Below are positions 9,051 through 17,806 of a stretch of DNA of 64,000 bases, one piece after another. A model generated the notes under the pieces. That model worked only from the letters and a program-made list of their open reading frames with translations. It was not told the origin of the DNA and made no database searches. Position 1 is the stretch's first letter. Every line of letters begins with the position of its first letter. Source of the DNA: Antarcticibacterium arcticum (GTDB lineage: Bacteria; Bacteroidota; Bacteroidia; Flavobacteriales; Flavobacteriaceae); the NCBI RefSeq assembly GCF_007993795.1, contig NZ_CP042476.1, positions 3,038,001 to 3,102,000 of the forward strand, read 5' to 3'. The position numbers were made by a program, and so were the translations under genes.

Positions 9051-9580
9051 AAATAAATACTTACAAACGGCATGAGGGCGTTGCTGTAAAAACTCTTCTG
9101 GCTATCATGAAGTACGTCATAACGAATACCTGTCACTACGGGCCCGGTATTATAACCTATACCCAAAAACAAAGCCGGTACCCAATAGGTATCTTTCCTG
9201 TTCCCGCCATCGAGTTCATAGCGCCGCGAAATGTTTAGCTGCTCATATTCGGCAGAAAGTTGAATTGCCCTTATAGGACGTAACATCCCAATGATACTGC
9301 CGCCCACACTGGTAGCTTTAAAGTTATTCTGTTTGGCATAAGCCCCGCTTATTCCAATTCCTGCAGACGCATACTGGTTAAAATCATATATGGCAGAAGG
9401 TGCGAGGGAGCCATTAAAATAGCCGTTGCCAAATCCCAGCCCCAAACTTCCTCCAAACCGCACATTGCTCCAAAATGGATTAGGCGTTGAAGCCGCAGGA
9501 GAATCCTCTACCTGTGCAAAGGCAGAAGGCGTTTGGAGAATACAAAAAATAAAGGGTAAAAGCAAATATTTAAAGGGCAT
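9047..9580 (-). CDS. Small outer-membrane beta-barrel protein
   Basis: A 177-residue protein with a signal peptide (1-22, ...TPSAFAQ). The rest is made of alternating short amphipathic beta strands (FGGSLGLGFGNGYFNGS, YASAGIGISGAYAKQ, VPALFLGIGYNTGPV) and ends in ...MPFVSIYF with a terminal Phe, the signature of BamA-assembled barrels; about eight strands would fit. No enzymatic motif is visible. Homologues beside sucA are sometimes labelled alpha-ketoglutarate decarboxylase; nothing in this sequence supports that, and the label probably came from the neighbour. Function unknown. Confidence 0.75.
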   Translation of the reverse strand: MPFKYLLLPFIFCILQTPSAFAQVEDSPAASTPNPFWSNVRFGGSLGLGFGNGYFNGSLAPSAIYDFNQYASAGIGISGAYAKQNNFKATSVGGSIIGMLRPIRAIQLSAEYEQLNISRRYELDGGNRKDTYWVPALFLGIGYNTGPVVTGIRYDVLHDSQKSFYSNALMPFVSIYF

Positions 9581-9663
9581 AGCGGAAGGTTTTTTCTTGT
9601 TAAATTCTTATTAGAGAATAGATAAATATAATAAATCTTATAAGCTATAATAGCTAAAAATTG

Positions 9664-9671
9664 TATTTTTG
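9664..9671 (+). promoter_or_regulatory. Promoter -7 element of sucA
   Basis: TATTTTTG matches TAnnTTTG and lies 37 bases before the sucA ATG. No good TTG -33 element at the expected spacing. Confidence 0.45.
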
Positions 9672-9708
9672 CGATGTTTTACAATAAAAGAAACAATAGT
9701 TTCCAATT

Positions 9709-12477
9709 ATGGATAGATACTCTTTTCTTAACGCCGCACATACTAGCTTCTTTGCAGATCTTTACGATCAATATCTTGAAAATCCCGATAGTGTTGAACC
9801 AAGTTGGAGAGCTTTTTTCCAGGGTTTTGATTTTGGACAAAATGGGGATTCCTCCTCTGTAGTAGAAACCTCTGAAGCAGGGGTAACCGAGGAATACTGT
9901 GCCCCGCAATTACAAAATCTTCAAAAAGAATTTCGGGTTATAAAATTAATAGAAGGTTACCGTACCCGCGGGCATTTATTTACCCGCACCAATCCTGTAA
10001 GGGAAAGAAGAAAATACACCCCAACCCTGGATATTGAAAATTTTGGTCTCGAGCAAAGTGACCTTGATAAGGTTTTTGATGCAGGAGAAGTAGTAGGGCT
10101 GGGGCCGTCGAAACTGCGTGATATTATAGACCATTTATCAAGGATCTATTGCCAGTCTATAGGGATTGAATATATGTATATTCGTAAACCTGAAGAAATT
10201 GACTGGATTCAGAAAAAATTAAATATCAACGATAATCATCCGGATTTCACTGCCGATCAGAAAAAGCTGATTCTTTCCAGACTGAACGATGCCTATTCAT
10301 TTGAAACATTTTTACATACAAAATATGTAGGGCAAAAAAGATTTTCGGTTGAAGGAAATGAGAGTTTGATCCCTGCCCTGGACGCTATAATTGAAAGAGC
10401 TGCAGATCTTGGGGTAGAGGATTTTGTAATGGGAATGGCCCATCGCGGAAGGTTAAACACGCTTACCAATATTTTTGGAAAAAGTGCCAAAGATATATTT
10501 AGTGAATTTGACGGGAAGGATTACGAGCAGGATATTTTTGACGGAGACGTTAAATACCACCTGGGATGGACCAGTTGTCGTAAAACCCGTAACGGAAAAG
10601 AAATAAATATAAATATTGCCCCAAACCCTTCTCACCTGGAAACAGTTGGACCTGTTGTTCAAGGGATAGCGCGTGCAAAACAAGATCGAAAGTTCAAAGG
10701 AGATTACTCTAAAGTACTACCAATCATTGTTCATGGAGATGCTGCTATTTCAGGCCAGGGAGTTGTATATGAGGTAGTGCAGATGGCACAGCTCGACGGT
10801 TACAAGACCGGCGGTACCATTCACATTGTGGTTAACAACCAGGTTGGATTTACCACAAACTATCTTGATGGCCGTTCTTCCACCTATTGTACAGATGTTG
10901 CCAAAGTTACGCTATCTCCCGTACTTCATGTAAATGCCGATGATGCAGAAGCTGTGGTTCACGCAGTGCTTTTTGCGTTAGATTTCAGGATGCAGTTTCA
11001 AAGAGACGTGTTTATAGACCTGCTGGGTTATAGAAAATATGGGCATAATGAAGGGGATGAGCCCCGGTTTACCCAGCCAAAATTATATAAGGCAATTGGA
11101 AAACATTTAAATTCAAGGGATATCTATGCAGAGCAGCTAATAAAAAGCGGAGTGATAGATAAAAGCTATGTAGCCAAACTTGAAGAAGATTATAAAGCTA
11201 AACTGGAATCTGAACTTGAGGATTCCCGTAAGGAAGAAAAAACCAAGATCACTCCATTTATGCAGGATGAGTGGGAAGGTTTTAACGATGCAGATGAAAC
11301 CGTGATGATGCAGGAAGTTGATACCAGTATTGAACTTTCAAAACTGGATGATGTCGCAAAAGTTATTACCAAACTTCCTGAAGACAAGAAGTTCCTTAAA
11401 AAGGTTGCCAAACTTATTGAAGCCCGCAATACCATGTATTTTGAAACCAACCAGTTGGATTGGGCAATGGCAGAAATGTTGGCTTACGGGTCCCTAATGA
11501 CTGAAGGATACAATGTTCGTATGAGTGGCCAGGATGTGGAGAGAGGAACTTTCTCTCACCGGCATGCCGTGGTAAAAGTAGAAGATAGTGAGGAGGAGAT
11601 CATAATGCACAACAATATTCCCGGAAAAAAAGGAGATTTTTCTGTATTTAACTCCCTGCTTTCAGAATATGCTGTAGTAGGATTTGATTATGGCTATGCA
11701 ATGGCCAGTCCTAAAACTTTGACCATTTGGGAGGCCCAGTTTGGGGATTTTGTGAATGGAGCCCAAATAATGATGGACCAATACATTTCTGCGGCTGAGG
11801 ATAAATGGAAATTGCAAAATGGACTCGTAATGTTCCTTCCGCATGGATATGAAGGACAGGGAGCCGAGCATTCCTCCGGGAGAATGGAGCGTTTCCTTCA
11901 ACTTTGTGCAACAGATAACATGTTTGTGGCAGATGTTACAACCCCTGCCAATATGTTCCACTTGTTGAGAAAACAAATGAAAGTAGACTATAGAAAACCT
12001 TTGATCATATTTACTCCTAAAAGTTTACTAAGGCATCCTAAGGTGGTATCAACTAAAGAAGAATTTGCCCAGGGAAGTTTTCAGCCTGTTATTGACGATC
12101 CTCAGGCCGATGTAAATAAGGTAAAATCCCTGGTTTTTTGTACCGGTAAGTTTTATTATGATTTAATAGAAGAGCGCGAGAAAAACGGAAGGGATGATGT
12201 AGCTTTTGTAAGGGTAGAACAATTATTCCCCTTACCTTCAGAAAAAATGAAAGAGATCATTGCAAAATATAAAAATGCCGATGATTTGGTTTGGGCACAG
12301 GAAGAACCCCGAAATATGGGAGCTTACAGTCACATGTTAATGCATTTTGAGGAAGCCAAAAACTTCAGGATTTCCAGCAGAAGATTCTATGGTTCACCTG
12401 CAGCCGGAAGTTCAGTAAGATTTAAAAAGCGTCACGAAAAAGTTATAGAAAGTGTTTTTGATAAAACCATGGTTTAA
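9709..12477 (+). CDS. sucA: 2-oxoglutarate dehydrogenase E1 component
   Basis: Thiamine-diphosphate-dependent decarboxylase of the TCA-cycle 2-oxoglutarate dehydrogenase complex; passes the succinyl group to the lipoyl arm of SucB. The 922-residue protein starts with the E1o N-terminal helix (SFFADLYDQYLENPDSVEPSW), has GMAHRGRLN at 242-250, the ThDP/Mg motif GDAAISGQG at 343-351, and the C-terminal transketolase-like domain with PHGYEGQGAEHSSGRMERFLQ and WAQEEPRNMGAY. Length is normal. sucB follows after 74 bases in the same direction and shares the terminator at 13865. Confidence 0.97.
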   Translation: MDRYSFLNAAHTSFFADLYDQYLENPDSVEPSWRAFFQGFDFGQNGDSSSVVETSEAGVTEEYCAPQLQNLQKEFRVIKLIEGYRTRGHLFTRTNPVRERRKYTPTLDIENFGLEQSDLDKVFDAGEVVGLGPSKLRDIIDHLSRIYCQSIGIEYMYIRKPEEIDWIQKKLNINDNHPDFTADQKKLILSRLNDAYSFETFLHTKYVGQKRFSVEGNESLIPALDAIIERAADLGVEDFVMGMAHRGRLNTLTNIFGKSAKDIFSEFDGKDYEQDIFDGDVKYHLGWTSCRKTRNGKEININIAPNPSHLETVGPVVQGIARAKQDRKFKGDYSKVLPIIVHGDAAISGQGVVYEVVQMAQLDGYKTGGTIHIVVNNQVGFTTNYLDGRSSTYCTDVAKVTLSPVLHVNADDAEAVVHAVLFALDFRMQFQRDVFIDLLGYRKYGHNEGDEPRFTQPKLYKAIGKHLNSRDIYAEQLIKSGVIDKSYVAKLEEDYKAKLESELEDSRKEEKTKITPFMQDEWEGFNDADETVMMQEVDTSIELSKLDDVAKVITKLPEDKKFLKKVAKLIEARNTMYFETNQLDWAMAEMLAYGSLMTEGYNVRMSGQDVERGTFSHRHAVVKVEDSEEEIIMHNNIPGKKGDFSVFNSLLSEYAVVGFDYGYAMASPKTLTIWEAQFGDFVNGAQIMMDQYISAAEDKWKLQNGLVMFLPHGYEGQGAEHSSGRMERFLQLCATDNMFVADVTTPANMFHLLRKQMKVDYRKPLIIFTPKSLLRHPKVVSTKEEFAQGSFQPVIDDPQADVNKVKSLVFCTGKFYYDLIEEREKNGRDDVAFVRVEQLFPLPSEKMKEIIAKYKNADDLVWAQEEPRNMGAYSHMLMHFEEAKNFRISSRRFYGSPAAGSSVRFKKRHEKVIESVFDKTMV

Positions 12478-12551
12478 TCAAAACTAATAAATAGATTTAC
12501 AAACAGTAACTGGTTTCCCGCAAGGTGGGACCGAAAAATAAATTTAAGATC

Positions 12552-13847
12552 ATGGCTTTAGAAATGAAAGTTCCTTCTCCGGGAGAATCAATAACCGAAG
12601 TAGAAATAGCTCAATGGCTTGTTGAAGATGGAGATTATGTAGAAAAAGACCAGGCAATAGCTGAAGTTGATAGTGATAAGGCAACTTTAGAATTACCTGC
12701 CGAGGCAAGTGGTATTATTACTTTAATGGCCGAAGAGGGTGATGCTGTAGCAGTTGGAGCAGTGGTTTGCCTTATAGATACCGATGCGAAAAAACCGGGA
12801 GGGGAAGAAAAAGCTGAAAAGCCAAGCGGGGATGAGGGATCTGCAGATGCATCAGAAAAGGAGCTGGCTAAAGAAAATGAAAAAGAAACTCCAAAGAAGG
12901 ACAGTGAAAAGGCAGCTCCTGAAGAAAGGAAAGAAACTAAATCTCCGTCTTCAGATAAAAAGGAAACATATGCTACAGGCACTCCGTCTCCTGCAGCCAG
13001 AAAAATACTGGATGAAAAAGGAATTGATTCTAAATCTGTAAGTGGTTCGGGTCGTGATGGCAGGATCACCAAAGAGGATGCTATAGAGGCCAAAGCTTCT
13101 ATGGGTACCCCGGGCCGTGGAAAACGAGGTGAGGAGCGCAAAAAAATGTCCATGCTTCGCCGCAAAGTGGCAGAAAGACTGGTAAGCGTAAAGAATGAAA
13201 CAGCTATGCTTACTACCTTTAATGAGGTTGACATGTCCGCAATCTTTTCTTTACGGAAACAATATAAGGACGAGTTTAAGGACAGGCATGGAGTGGGATT
13301 AGGATTTATGTCCTTTTTTACTCTTGCAATTGTTAGGGCATTAGACCTGTATCCCGATGTAAATTCAATGATAGATGGTGATTTCCAGGTAAAACACGAT
13401 TTTAAAGATATTAGTATAGCGGTTTCAGGACCAAAAGGACTAATGGTACCGGTTATAAGAAATGCAGAGAATCTTGGTTTTAGAGGGGTAGAAGATGAGG
13501 TAAAGCGTTTGGCGCTAAGAGCAAGAGATGGACAAATTACTGTAGATGAAATGACGGGAGGAACATTTACTATTACTAATGGTGGTGTATTTGGTTCTAT
13601 GTTATCTACACCTATTATTAATCCGCCGCAAAGTGCGATCCTTGGAATGCATAATATTGTAGACAGGCCGGTTGCGATAGACGGGCACGTAGAGATACGT
13701 CCTATTATGTATGTGGCTTTGTCTTATGATCATAGGATAATAGACGGCAGAGAATCTGTTGGATTCCTTGTTGCAGTGAAAGAAGCCCTGGAAAATCCTG
13801 AGGAATTATTGATGGATAATGATGCTAAAAGGGCATTGGAACTATAA
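12552..13847 (+). CDS. sucB: 2-oxoglutarate dehydrogenase E2, dihydrolipoyl succinyltransferase
   Basis: Core of the 2-oxoglutarate dehydrogenase complex; transfers succinyl from lipoate to CoA. Using ATG 12552 the protein has 431 residues: lipoyl domain 1-77 with the lipoylated Lys43 in DSDKATLEL, a long charged Lys/Glu/Ser linker (about 80-145), the E1/E3-binding domain (SPAARKILDEKGID...GRDGRITKEDA), and the CAT domain ending with YDHRIIDGRESVGFL, in which HxxxDG is the active site. The frame continues up to a GTG at 12525, but ATG 12552 yields the family-typical opening MALEMKVPSPGESITEVEI and is preferred. Confidence 0.96.
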   Translation: MALEMKVPSPGESITEVEIAQWLVEDGDYVEKDQAIAEVDSDKATLELPAEASGIITLMAEEGDAVAVGAVVCLIDTDAKKPGGEEKAEKPSGDEGSADASEKELAKENEKETPKKDSEKAAPEERKETKSPSSDKKETYATGTPSPAARKILDEKGIDSKSVSGSGRDGRITKEDAIEAKASMGTPGRGKRGEERKKMSMLRRKVAERLVSVKNETAMLTTFNEVDMSAIFSLRKQYKDEFKDRHGVGLGFMSFFTLAIVRALDLYPDVNSMIDGDFQVKHDFKDISIAVSGPKGLMVPVIRNAENLGFRGVEDEVKRLALRARDGQITVDEMTGGTFTITNGGVFGSMLSTPIINPPQSAILGMHNIVDRPVAIDGHVEIRPIMYVALSYDHRIIDGRESVGFLVAVKEALENPEELLMDNDAKRALEL

Positions 13848-13864
13848 GTAATTTCTTAATTAAA

Positions 13865-13902
13865 TCTAAAAAGGCAGCAATTTTCATTGCTGCCTTTTTA
13901 GA
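13865..13902 (+). terminator. Terminator after sucAB
   Basis: Perfect 17-bp stem (13865-13881 with 13886-13902) with a 4-nt loop; T-rich 3' arm on the plus strand and A-rich 5' arm, so it can also act for the convergent small gene at 13922. Confidence 0.85.
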
Positions 13903-13921
13903 TTGGTTGGCTCCCAAATAA

Positions 13922-14035
13922 TTAAAATAATTCAAATAATATAAAAAGATTTAATAAAAGTACCAAAACTACAGCAACCGCCAGAATTGCCATTCCGGTA
14001 TCATAAAGCTCTCTTTTTTTTACTTCAAAATTCAT
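13922..14035 (-). CDS. 37-residue single-helix membrane peptide
   Basis: A short frame from ATG 14033-14035 to TAA 13922-13924. The product begins MNFEVKKRELYDTGM and continues as one uninterrupted hydrophobic helix (AILAVAVVLVLLLNLFILFELF). A charged N-terminal head of about 12 residues followed by a transmembrane segment is a sensible design for a small membrane protein, probably with the N terminus in the cytosol. It fills an otherwise empty gap between the sucAB terminator and the aspartyl-protease gene, on the same strand as the protease. No family recognised. Coding status rests on the composition and clean frame only. Confidence 0.5.
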   Translation of the reverse strand: MNFEVKKRELYDTGMAILAVAVVLVLLLNLFILFELF

Positions 14036-14037
14036 AT

Positions 14038-14077
14038 CTTCAACGTATATTATCAAATGTATATGATAATGTTGAAG
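14038..14077. repeat. Imperfect inverted repeat upstream of the 37-residue ORF
   Basis: CTTCAAC (14038-14044) and ATTATCA (14049-14055) pair with TGATAAT (14064-14070) and GTTGAAG (14071-14077): 14 bp of stem with a 4-nt bulge (GTAT) and an 8-nt loop. No T run follows on either strand, so it is more likely an operator or a leader hairpin of the small gene than a terminator. Confidence 0.5.
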
Positions 14078-14109
14078 AAACCCATGGGGGTTTTTCCCCA
14101 TATTTTGGA

Positions 14110-14547
14110 TTATTTCAAATAGAGTGCTTTATTCTTATAATCAATTACCGCTTTGCCACCCCTTAGGATATCTGCACCAATGATCCCGTGAACTTTTTCG
14201 GCTTTATGGTTTACAAGGGCCTCGTTCACATGGGTAAGATCAAACAATACCAGATCAATTTTTTTCTTTTTCCATCCTTTGATCTCAATAGTGTTTTGTT
14301 GCGCTATCCTGGTGAGCATATTGGTGGCTCCCGCTCCCGCGGCTCTTATTTCACTATCTTCAGCCAGTAAATTAAAATGTTCCACAGCCTCAAATCCTAC
14401 ACAGGAACTTGAAGCTCCCGTATCCAGAATAAAATTTCCTTCTATTTTATTGATCCTGGCAACCAGCTCAAAATGGTTTGTTTCAGTATACTTAAGTTTT
14501 ACCCGATTATAGCCTTTTCCCTCCATCAGTTTTTTTAAAGACGCCAT
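14110..14547 (-). CDS. Retropepsin-like aspartyl protease family protein
   Basis: A 145-residue single-domain clan AA aspartyl protease homologue. FILDTGASSSCVG carries the catalytic DTGA (Asp42-Thr43-Gly44-Ala45), and HGIIGADILRGGKAVIDYKNK near the C terminus matches the hydrophobic-hydrophobic-Gly flap strand of the retropepsin fold. Because each chain has one DTG, activity would need a homodimer. No signal peptide or membrane segment is seen, so a cytosolic location is likely. Physiological substrate unknown. Own promoter at 14575-14582, divergent from tatD. Confidence 0.8.
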   Translation of the reverse strand: MASLKKLMEGKGYNRVKLKYTETNHFELVARINKIEGNFILDTGASSSCVGFEAVEHFNLLAEDSEIRAAGAGATNMLTRIAQQNTIEIKGWKKKKIDLVLFDLTHVNEALVNHKAEKVHGIIGADILRGGKAVIDYKNKALYLK

Positions 14548-14574
14548 TCTTTTTCCTTTTTTGACAAAGATAGG

Positions 14575-14596
14575 TCTTCAAAATAAATTAATTTTG
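14575..14596. promoter_or_regulatory. Back-to-back promoter elements for the protease gene and tatD
   Basis: Bases 14575-14582 read TATCTTTG on the minus strand (28 bases before the protease start). Bases 14589-14596 read TAATTTTG on the plus strand (6 bases before the tatD ATG). Both fit TAnnTTTG. The tatD mRNA would be nearly leaderless from this site. Confidence 0.5.
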
Positions 14597-14601
14597 CAAA
14601 T

Positions 14602-15369
14602 ATGATATTAACCGATACGCATACTCATTTATATAGCAAAGATTTTGACAGGGATAGAAAGGATATGATCCGGAAAGCCCTGGATAAACAGGTAACCCGA
14701 TTTTTTATTCCTGCTATAGATTCTTCCCATACCCAAAGTATGTATGATCTTGAAAAGGAGTTTCCTGATAATATCTTTTTAATGATGGGCCTGCATCCAA
14801 CCTCGGTCAAGGAAAACTTTGAAGATGAGCTGAAGCATGTAGAAGAGGAGTTCTCGCGAAGGAAGTTCTATGCAGTAGGGGAAACAGGTATAGATCTTTA
14901 TTGGGACAAATCATTTCTTGAGCAACAACAGGAGGCTTTTACCCGGCAAATAAGGCTTGCCAAAAAATATAATTTGCCTGTGGTAATCCATTGCCGCGAT
15001 GCCTTTGATGAGATCTTTGAAGTTTTGGAAAAAGAAAAAGGGGACGGTCTATCTGGAATCTTCCATTGCTTTACCGGCAATCAAGAGCAGGCAGTCCGGG
15101 CGCTTTCCTATAATATGAAATTAGGAATAGGAGGGGTGGTTACTTTTAAAAACGGGGGTATTGATAAATTTTTGGGGGAGATCCCACTGGAAAATATTGT
15201 ATTGGAAACAGATTCCCCATACCTGGCACCGGCGCCATACCGTGGTAAAAGAAATGAAAGTTCGTATATTGAAATTATTGCCACTAAAGTTGCCGGAATA
15301 TATGGGATAGACCTCAATAAAGTTGCCGAGGTCACCACTCAAAACTCCCGGGACATATTTAAAGTGTAA
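14602..15369 (+). CDS. TatD-family metal-dependent hydrolase
   Basis: Amidohydrolase-superfamily TIM barrel of the TatD family, members of which act as 3'-5' DNA/RNA exonucleases or D-aminoacyl-tRNA deacylases; the exact job here is not fixed by sequence. The 255-residue protein shows all metal ligands: THTHLY (His7, His9), GETGIDLYW (Glu94), VIHCRDA (His130), IFHCFTG (His155) and LETDSPYLAP (Asp204). Length is normal. The acyltransferase gene begins 35 bases later and asparaginase overlaps that gene, suggesting cotranscription, although a separate -7 element precedes the acyltransferase. Confidence 0.92.
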   Translation: MILTDTHTHLYSKDFDRDRKDMIRKALDKQVTRFFIPAIDSSHTQSMYDLEKEFPDNIFLMMGLHPTSVKENFEDELKHVEEEFSRRKFYAVGETGIDLYWDKSFLEQQQEAFTRQIRLAKKYNLPVVIHCRDAFDEIFEVLEKEKGDGLSGIFHCFTGNQEQAVRALSYNMKLGIGGVVTFKNGGIDKFLGEIPLENIVLETDSPYLAPAPYRGKRNESSYIEIIATKVAGIYGIDLNKVAEVTTQNSRDIFKV

Positions 15370-15373
15370 ATCA

Positions 15374-15393
15374 TATATTTGATTTTAATTTTG
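15374..15393 (+). promoter_or_regulatory. Two possible -7 elements before the acyltransferase gene
   Basis: TATATTTG (15374-15381) and TAATTTTG (15386-15393) both fit TAnnTTTG and lie 10-30 bases before the ATG at 15404. Confidence 0.4.
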
Positions 15394-15403
15394 TTCTTTT
15401 GCT

Positions 15404-16564
15404 ATGCCAACTAAAATGCCTGTGTCAAACTTTGAAGAAATAAGATTCTATCACGATCATGAAGTGCAACCTGCGCTTAAGCAATATGTGAAACATCCCA
15501 TGGTGAAAGCCTTGCTTCAATTCACCTTTCCGGAGAAACCTTTTGAGGAAATTGAAGAGATTGCATTATCCTGTAATTCTATTAGGGATTTTCAAACAAA
15601 AATAATTTACAGTAGCGTACAAAGAGTCCTGGAAAAAAGTTCAGAAGGCTTAAGTTACAGTGGTTTTGATAAGCTGAAAAGCGATGAGTCCTATATGTTC
15701 ATCTCCAACCACCGCGACATTATACTTGATACAAGTTTACTTAATTGTGTACTGTATGAGCAGGGATTAATCATGACTGCATCGGCCATTGGAGATAACC
15801 TCGTAAAAAAACCATTTCTTTTATTGCTTTCCCGTATTAACCGGAATTTTCTGGTACAACGTGGCCTTGGACCAAGAGAAATGCTTAAAAGTTCGCAAAA
15901 TCTTTCAGAATACATTCGTCATCTTCTTCTTGAAGAAAATAGATCTGTATGGATGGCACAGCGTGAAGGCCGCACCAAAGACGGAAACGATACCACGCAA
16001 CAGGGAGTTTTAAAAATGCTCGCCATGGCCAAAGGAGACATGAGTATTGCAGAATATTTTACCAGGATCAAGATAGTGCCTGTGGCGATTTCCTATGAAT
16101 TTGATCCTACAGATGTTCTAAAAATGCCTGAAATTATGGCAAAAAGAATGGAGACCACTTATACAAAGTCTGCCAATGAAGATTTTAACTCCATAATGCA
16201 AGGGGCCCTGGGAAATAAAGGAAGGATTCACATAAAAGCGGGAAATGTACTGGACAGCTCCTGGTTTGAAAAGATTGAAAGTGAACAAACCTCTACCAAT
16301 GACTTACTAAAGGCAATTGCGGCGGCCATAGATGATAACGTTCATAAGAATTATAAACTTTGGCCGGCAAATTATATTGCCCTGGATCTTTTAAATAATA
16401 ATGACACCTATTCCTCTCATTATACCCTCAAGGAAAAACGGCAGTTTGAAAGGCGCCTTTCCCGCAGGATCGATGTGAAAAACGCCCTTGAAGTAAATAG
16501 TTATCTTTTAATGTATGCCAATCCGGTAATAAACCTGGAGGTCCTTAATGAAAACAAGATCTAA
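15404..16564 (+). CDS. Glycerol-phosphate acyltransferase-like (PlsB/PlsC superfamily) protein
   Basis: Probably acylates glycerol-3-phosphate or lysophosphatidate in phospholipid synthesis. The 386-residue protein carries the superfamily motif I as SNHRDIILDTSLLN (101-114): here His and Asp are separated by five residues (HRDIILD) rather than the usual four unless Asp105 serves. Motif III-like WMAQREGRTKDG supplies the phosphate-binding EGR, and a VPVAISYEFDP strand corresponds to motif IV (usually VPV). No clear transmembrane helix. Its last 17 bases overlap the asparaginase gene. Substrate preference cannot be read from sequence. Confidence 0.8.
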   Translation: MPTKMPVSNFEEIRFYHDHEVQPALKQYVKHPMVKALLQFTFPEKPFEEIEEIALSCNSIRDFQTKIIYSSVQRVLEKSSEGLSYSGFDKLKSDESYMFISNHRDIILDTSLLNCVLYEQGLIMTASAIGDNLVKKPFLLLLSRINRNFLVQRGLGPREMLKSSQNLSEYIRHLLLEENRSVWMAQREGRTKDGNDTTQQGVLKMLAMAKGDMSIAEYFTRIKIVPVAISYEFDPTDVLKMPEIMAKRMETTYTKSANEDFNSIMQGALGNKGRIHIKAGNVLDSSWFEKIESEQTSTNDLLKAIAAAIDDNVHKNYKLWPANYIALDLLNNNDTYSSHYTLKEKRQFERRLSRRIDVKNALEVNSYLLMYANPVINLEVLNENKI

Positions 16565-17576
16565 TATCTTACTTATATATACCGGTGGAACCATTGGTAT
16601 GATCAAGGATTTTGAGACCGGGGCACTAAAAGCTTTTAACTTCAGCGAGCTTTTACATAATATCCCGGAATTAAAACTTCTGGAACATCATATTGATACC
16701 ATTAGTTTTAAGGAACCTGTAGATTCTTCAAATATGAATCCCGCACAGTGGATTCAAATTGCCAATATAATAGAAGAGCGTTTTGAAAATTATGATGGTT
16801 TTGTAGTGTTGCATGGAAGTGATACGATGTCTTATACCGCTGCAGCTCTTAGTTTTATGTTTGAGAATTTAACTAAGCCCATTATTTTTACGGGGTCACA
16901 ACTGCCCATTGGAGACCTGCGGACAGATGCCAAAGAAAATCTTATTACCAGCATCCAGATTGCCGGGCTTCAGAAACAGGGAAGGCCAGTGATCTCTGAG
17001 GTTGGATTGTATTTTGAATATAAGCTTTATCGGGCTAACCGTACCACCAAGGTTAATGCAGAACATTTTCAGGCTTTTGCATCCATGAATTATCCTCCCC
17101 TGGTAGAATCTGGTGTATATTTATCTGTAAATCATCATGTGCTTTGGAAGACCAACCGCCGGAAGAAGACCCTGCTGCATACCAATTTTAACGATGATGT
17201 TCTTATTTTAAAAATGTTTCCCGGTATAAATGAACAAACGGTAGATCACATACTTTCCAGAAAGGGATTGAAGGGGGTAGTGCTTGAAACCTTTGGCAGC
17301 GGAAATGCTCCTACAGATAAATGGTTCATCAATTTATTGAAAAAACACATCGAGAAAGGACTTGTAATAGTGAATGTTACACAGTGTATTGCCGGAAGTG
17401 TGGTCATGGGACAGTATGAAACCAGTACTCAGCTTAAAAAAATAGGGGTTATTTCGGGAAAGGATATCACAACTGAGGCTGCTGTGGCTAAATTGATGTA
17501 CCTTTTAGGCAAGGATTTATCACCTAAAGTGTTCAAAACCATATTCGAGACTTCCCTGCGTGGGGAAATGTTATAA
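16548..17576 (+). CDS. ansA: Type I (cytoplasmic) L-asparaginase
   Basis: Hydrolyses L-asparagine to aspartate and ammonia. The 342-residue protein shows both threonine active-site motifs: YTGGTIGM at 11-18 and VLHGSDTMSYTAAALSFM at 87-104. No signal peptide, so the cytoplasmic type I enzyme rather than the periplasmic type II. The start overlaps the acyltransferase gene by 17 bp, which implies coupled expression. Length matches the AnsA family. Confidence 0.93.
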   Translation: MKTRSNILLIYTGGTIGMIKDFETGALKAFNFSELLHNIPELKLLEHHIDTISFKEPVDSSNMNPAQWIQIANIIEERFENYDGFVVLHGSDTMSYTAAALSFMFENLTKPIIFTGSQLPIGDLRTDAKENLITSIQIAGLQKQGRPVISEVGLYFEYKLYRANRTTKVNAEHFQAFASMNYPPLVESGVYLSVNHHVLWKTNRRKKTLLHTNFNDDVLILKMFPGINEQTVDHILSRKGLKGVVLETFGSGNAPTDKWFINLLKKHIEKGLVIVNVTQCIAGSVVMGQYETSTQLKKIGVISGKDITTEAAVAKLMYLLGKDLSPKVFKTIFETSLRGEML

Positions 17577-17647
17577 AATTAACGCATCTTATTTGATGGT
17601 GAAGTTTTTTTTTTGTTATTTGGCGCACCAATTTAGAACAACTTAAT

Positions 17648-17735
17648 AGAGAGGTGGCCGAGTGGTCGAAGGCGCACGCCTGGAAAGTGTGTATACCCCA
17701 CAAGGGTATCGAGGGTTCGAATCCCTTCCTCTCTG
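17648..17735 (+). tRNA. tRNA-Ser (anticodon GGA)
   Basis: The 88-nt cloverleaf has the 7-bp acceptor AGAGAGG / CCTCTCT, D-arm GCCGAGTGGTCGAAGGC, anticodon loop CTGGAAA with GGA, a long class II variable arm (TATACCCCACAAGGGTATC) and a T-arm around GGGTTCGAATCCC. The long variable arm and anticodon both give serine (UCC/UCU codons). CCA is not encoded. Confidence 0.96.
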
Positions 17736-17806
17736 CAAAGTGTTTTTATTAAAAAATTATTTTTATATCTTTAACCCTTTAACTAATTAAATTAAGACAA
17801 ACAGTA

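Noticed and set aside
12635..13234. 199-codon antisense frame opposite sucB
   Set aside because: It is Ser/Ala-rich because it mirrors the Lys/Glu-rich linker of SucB; no start context, and SucB is certain.
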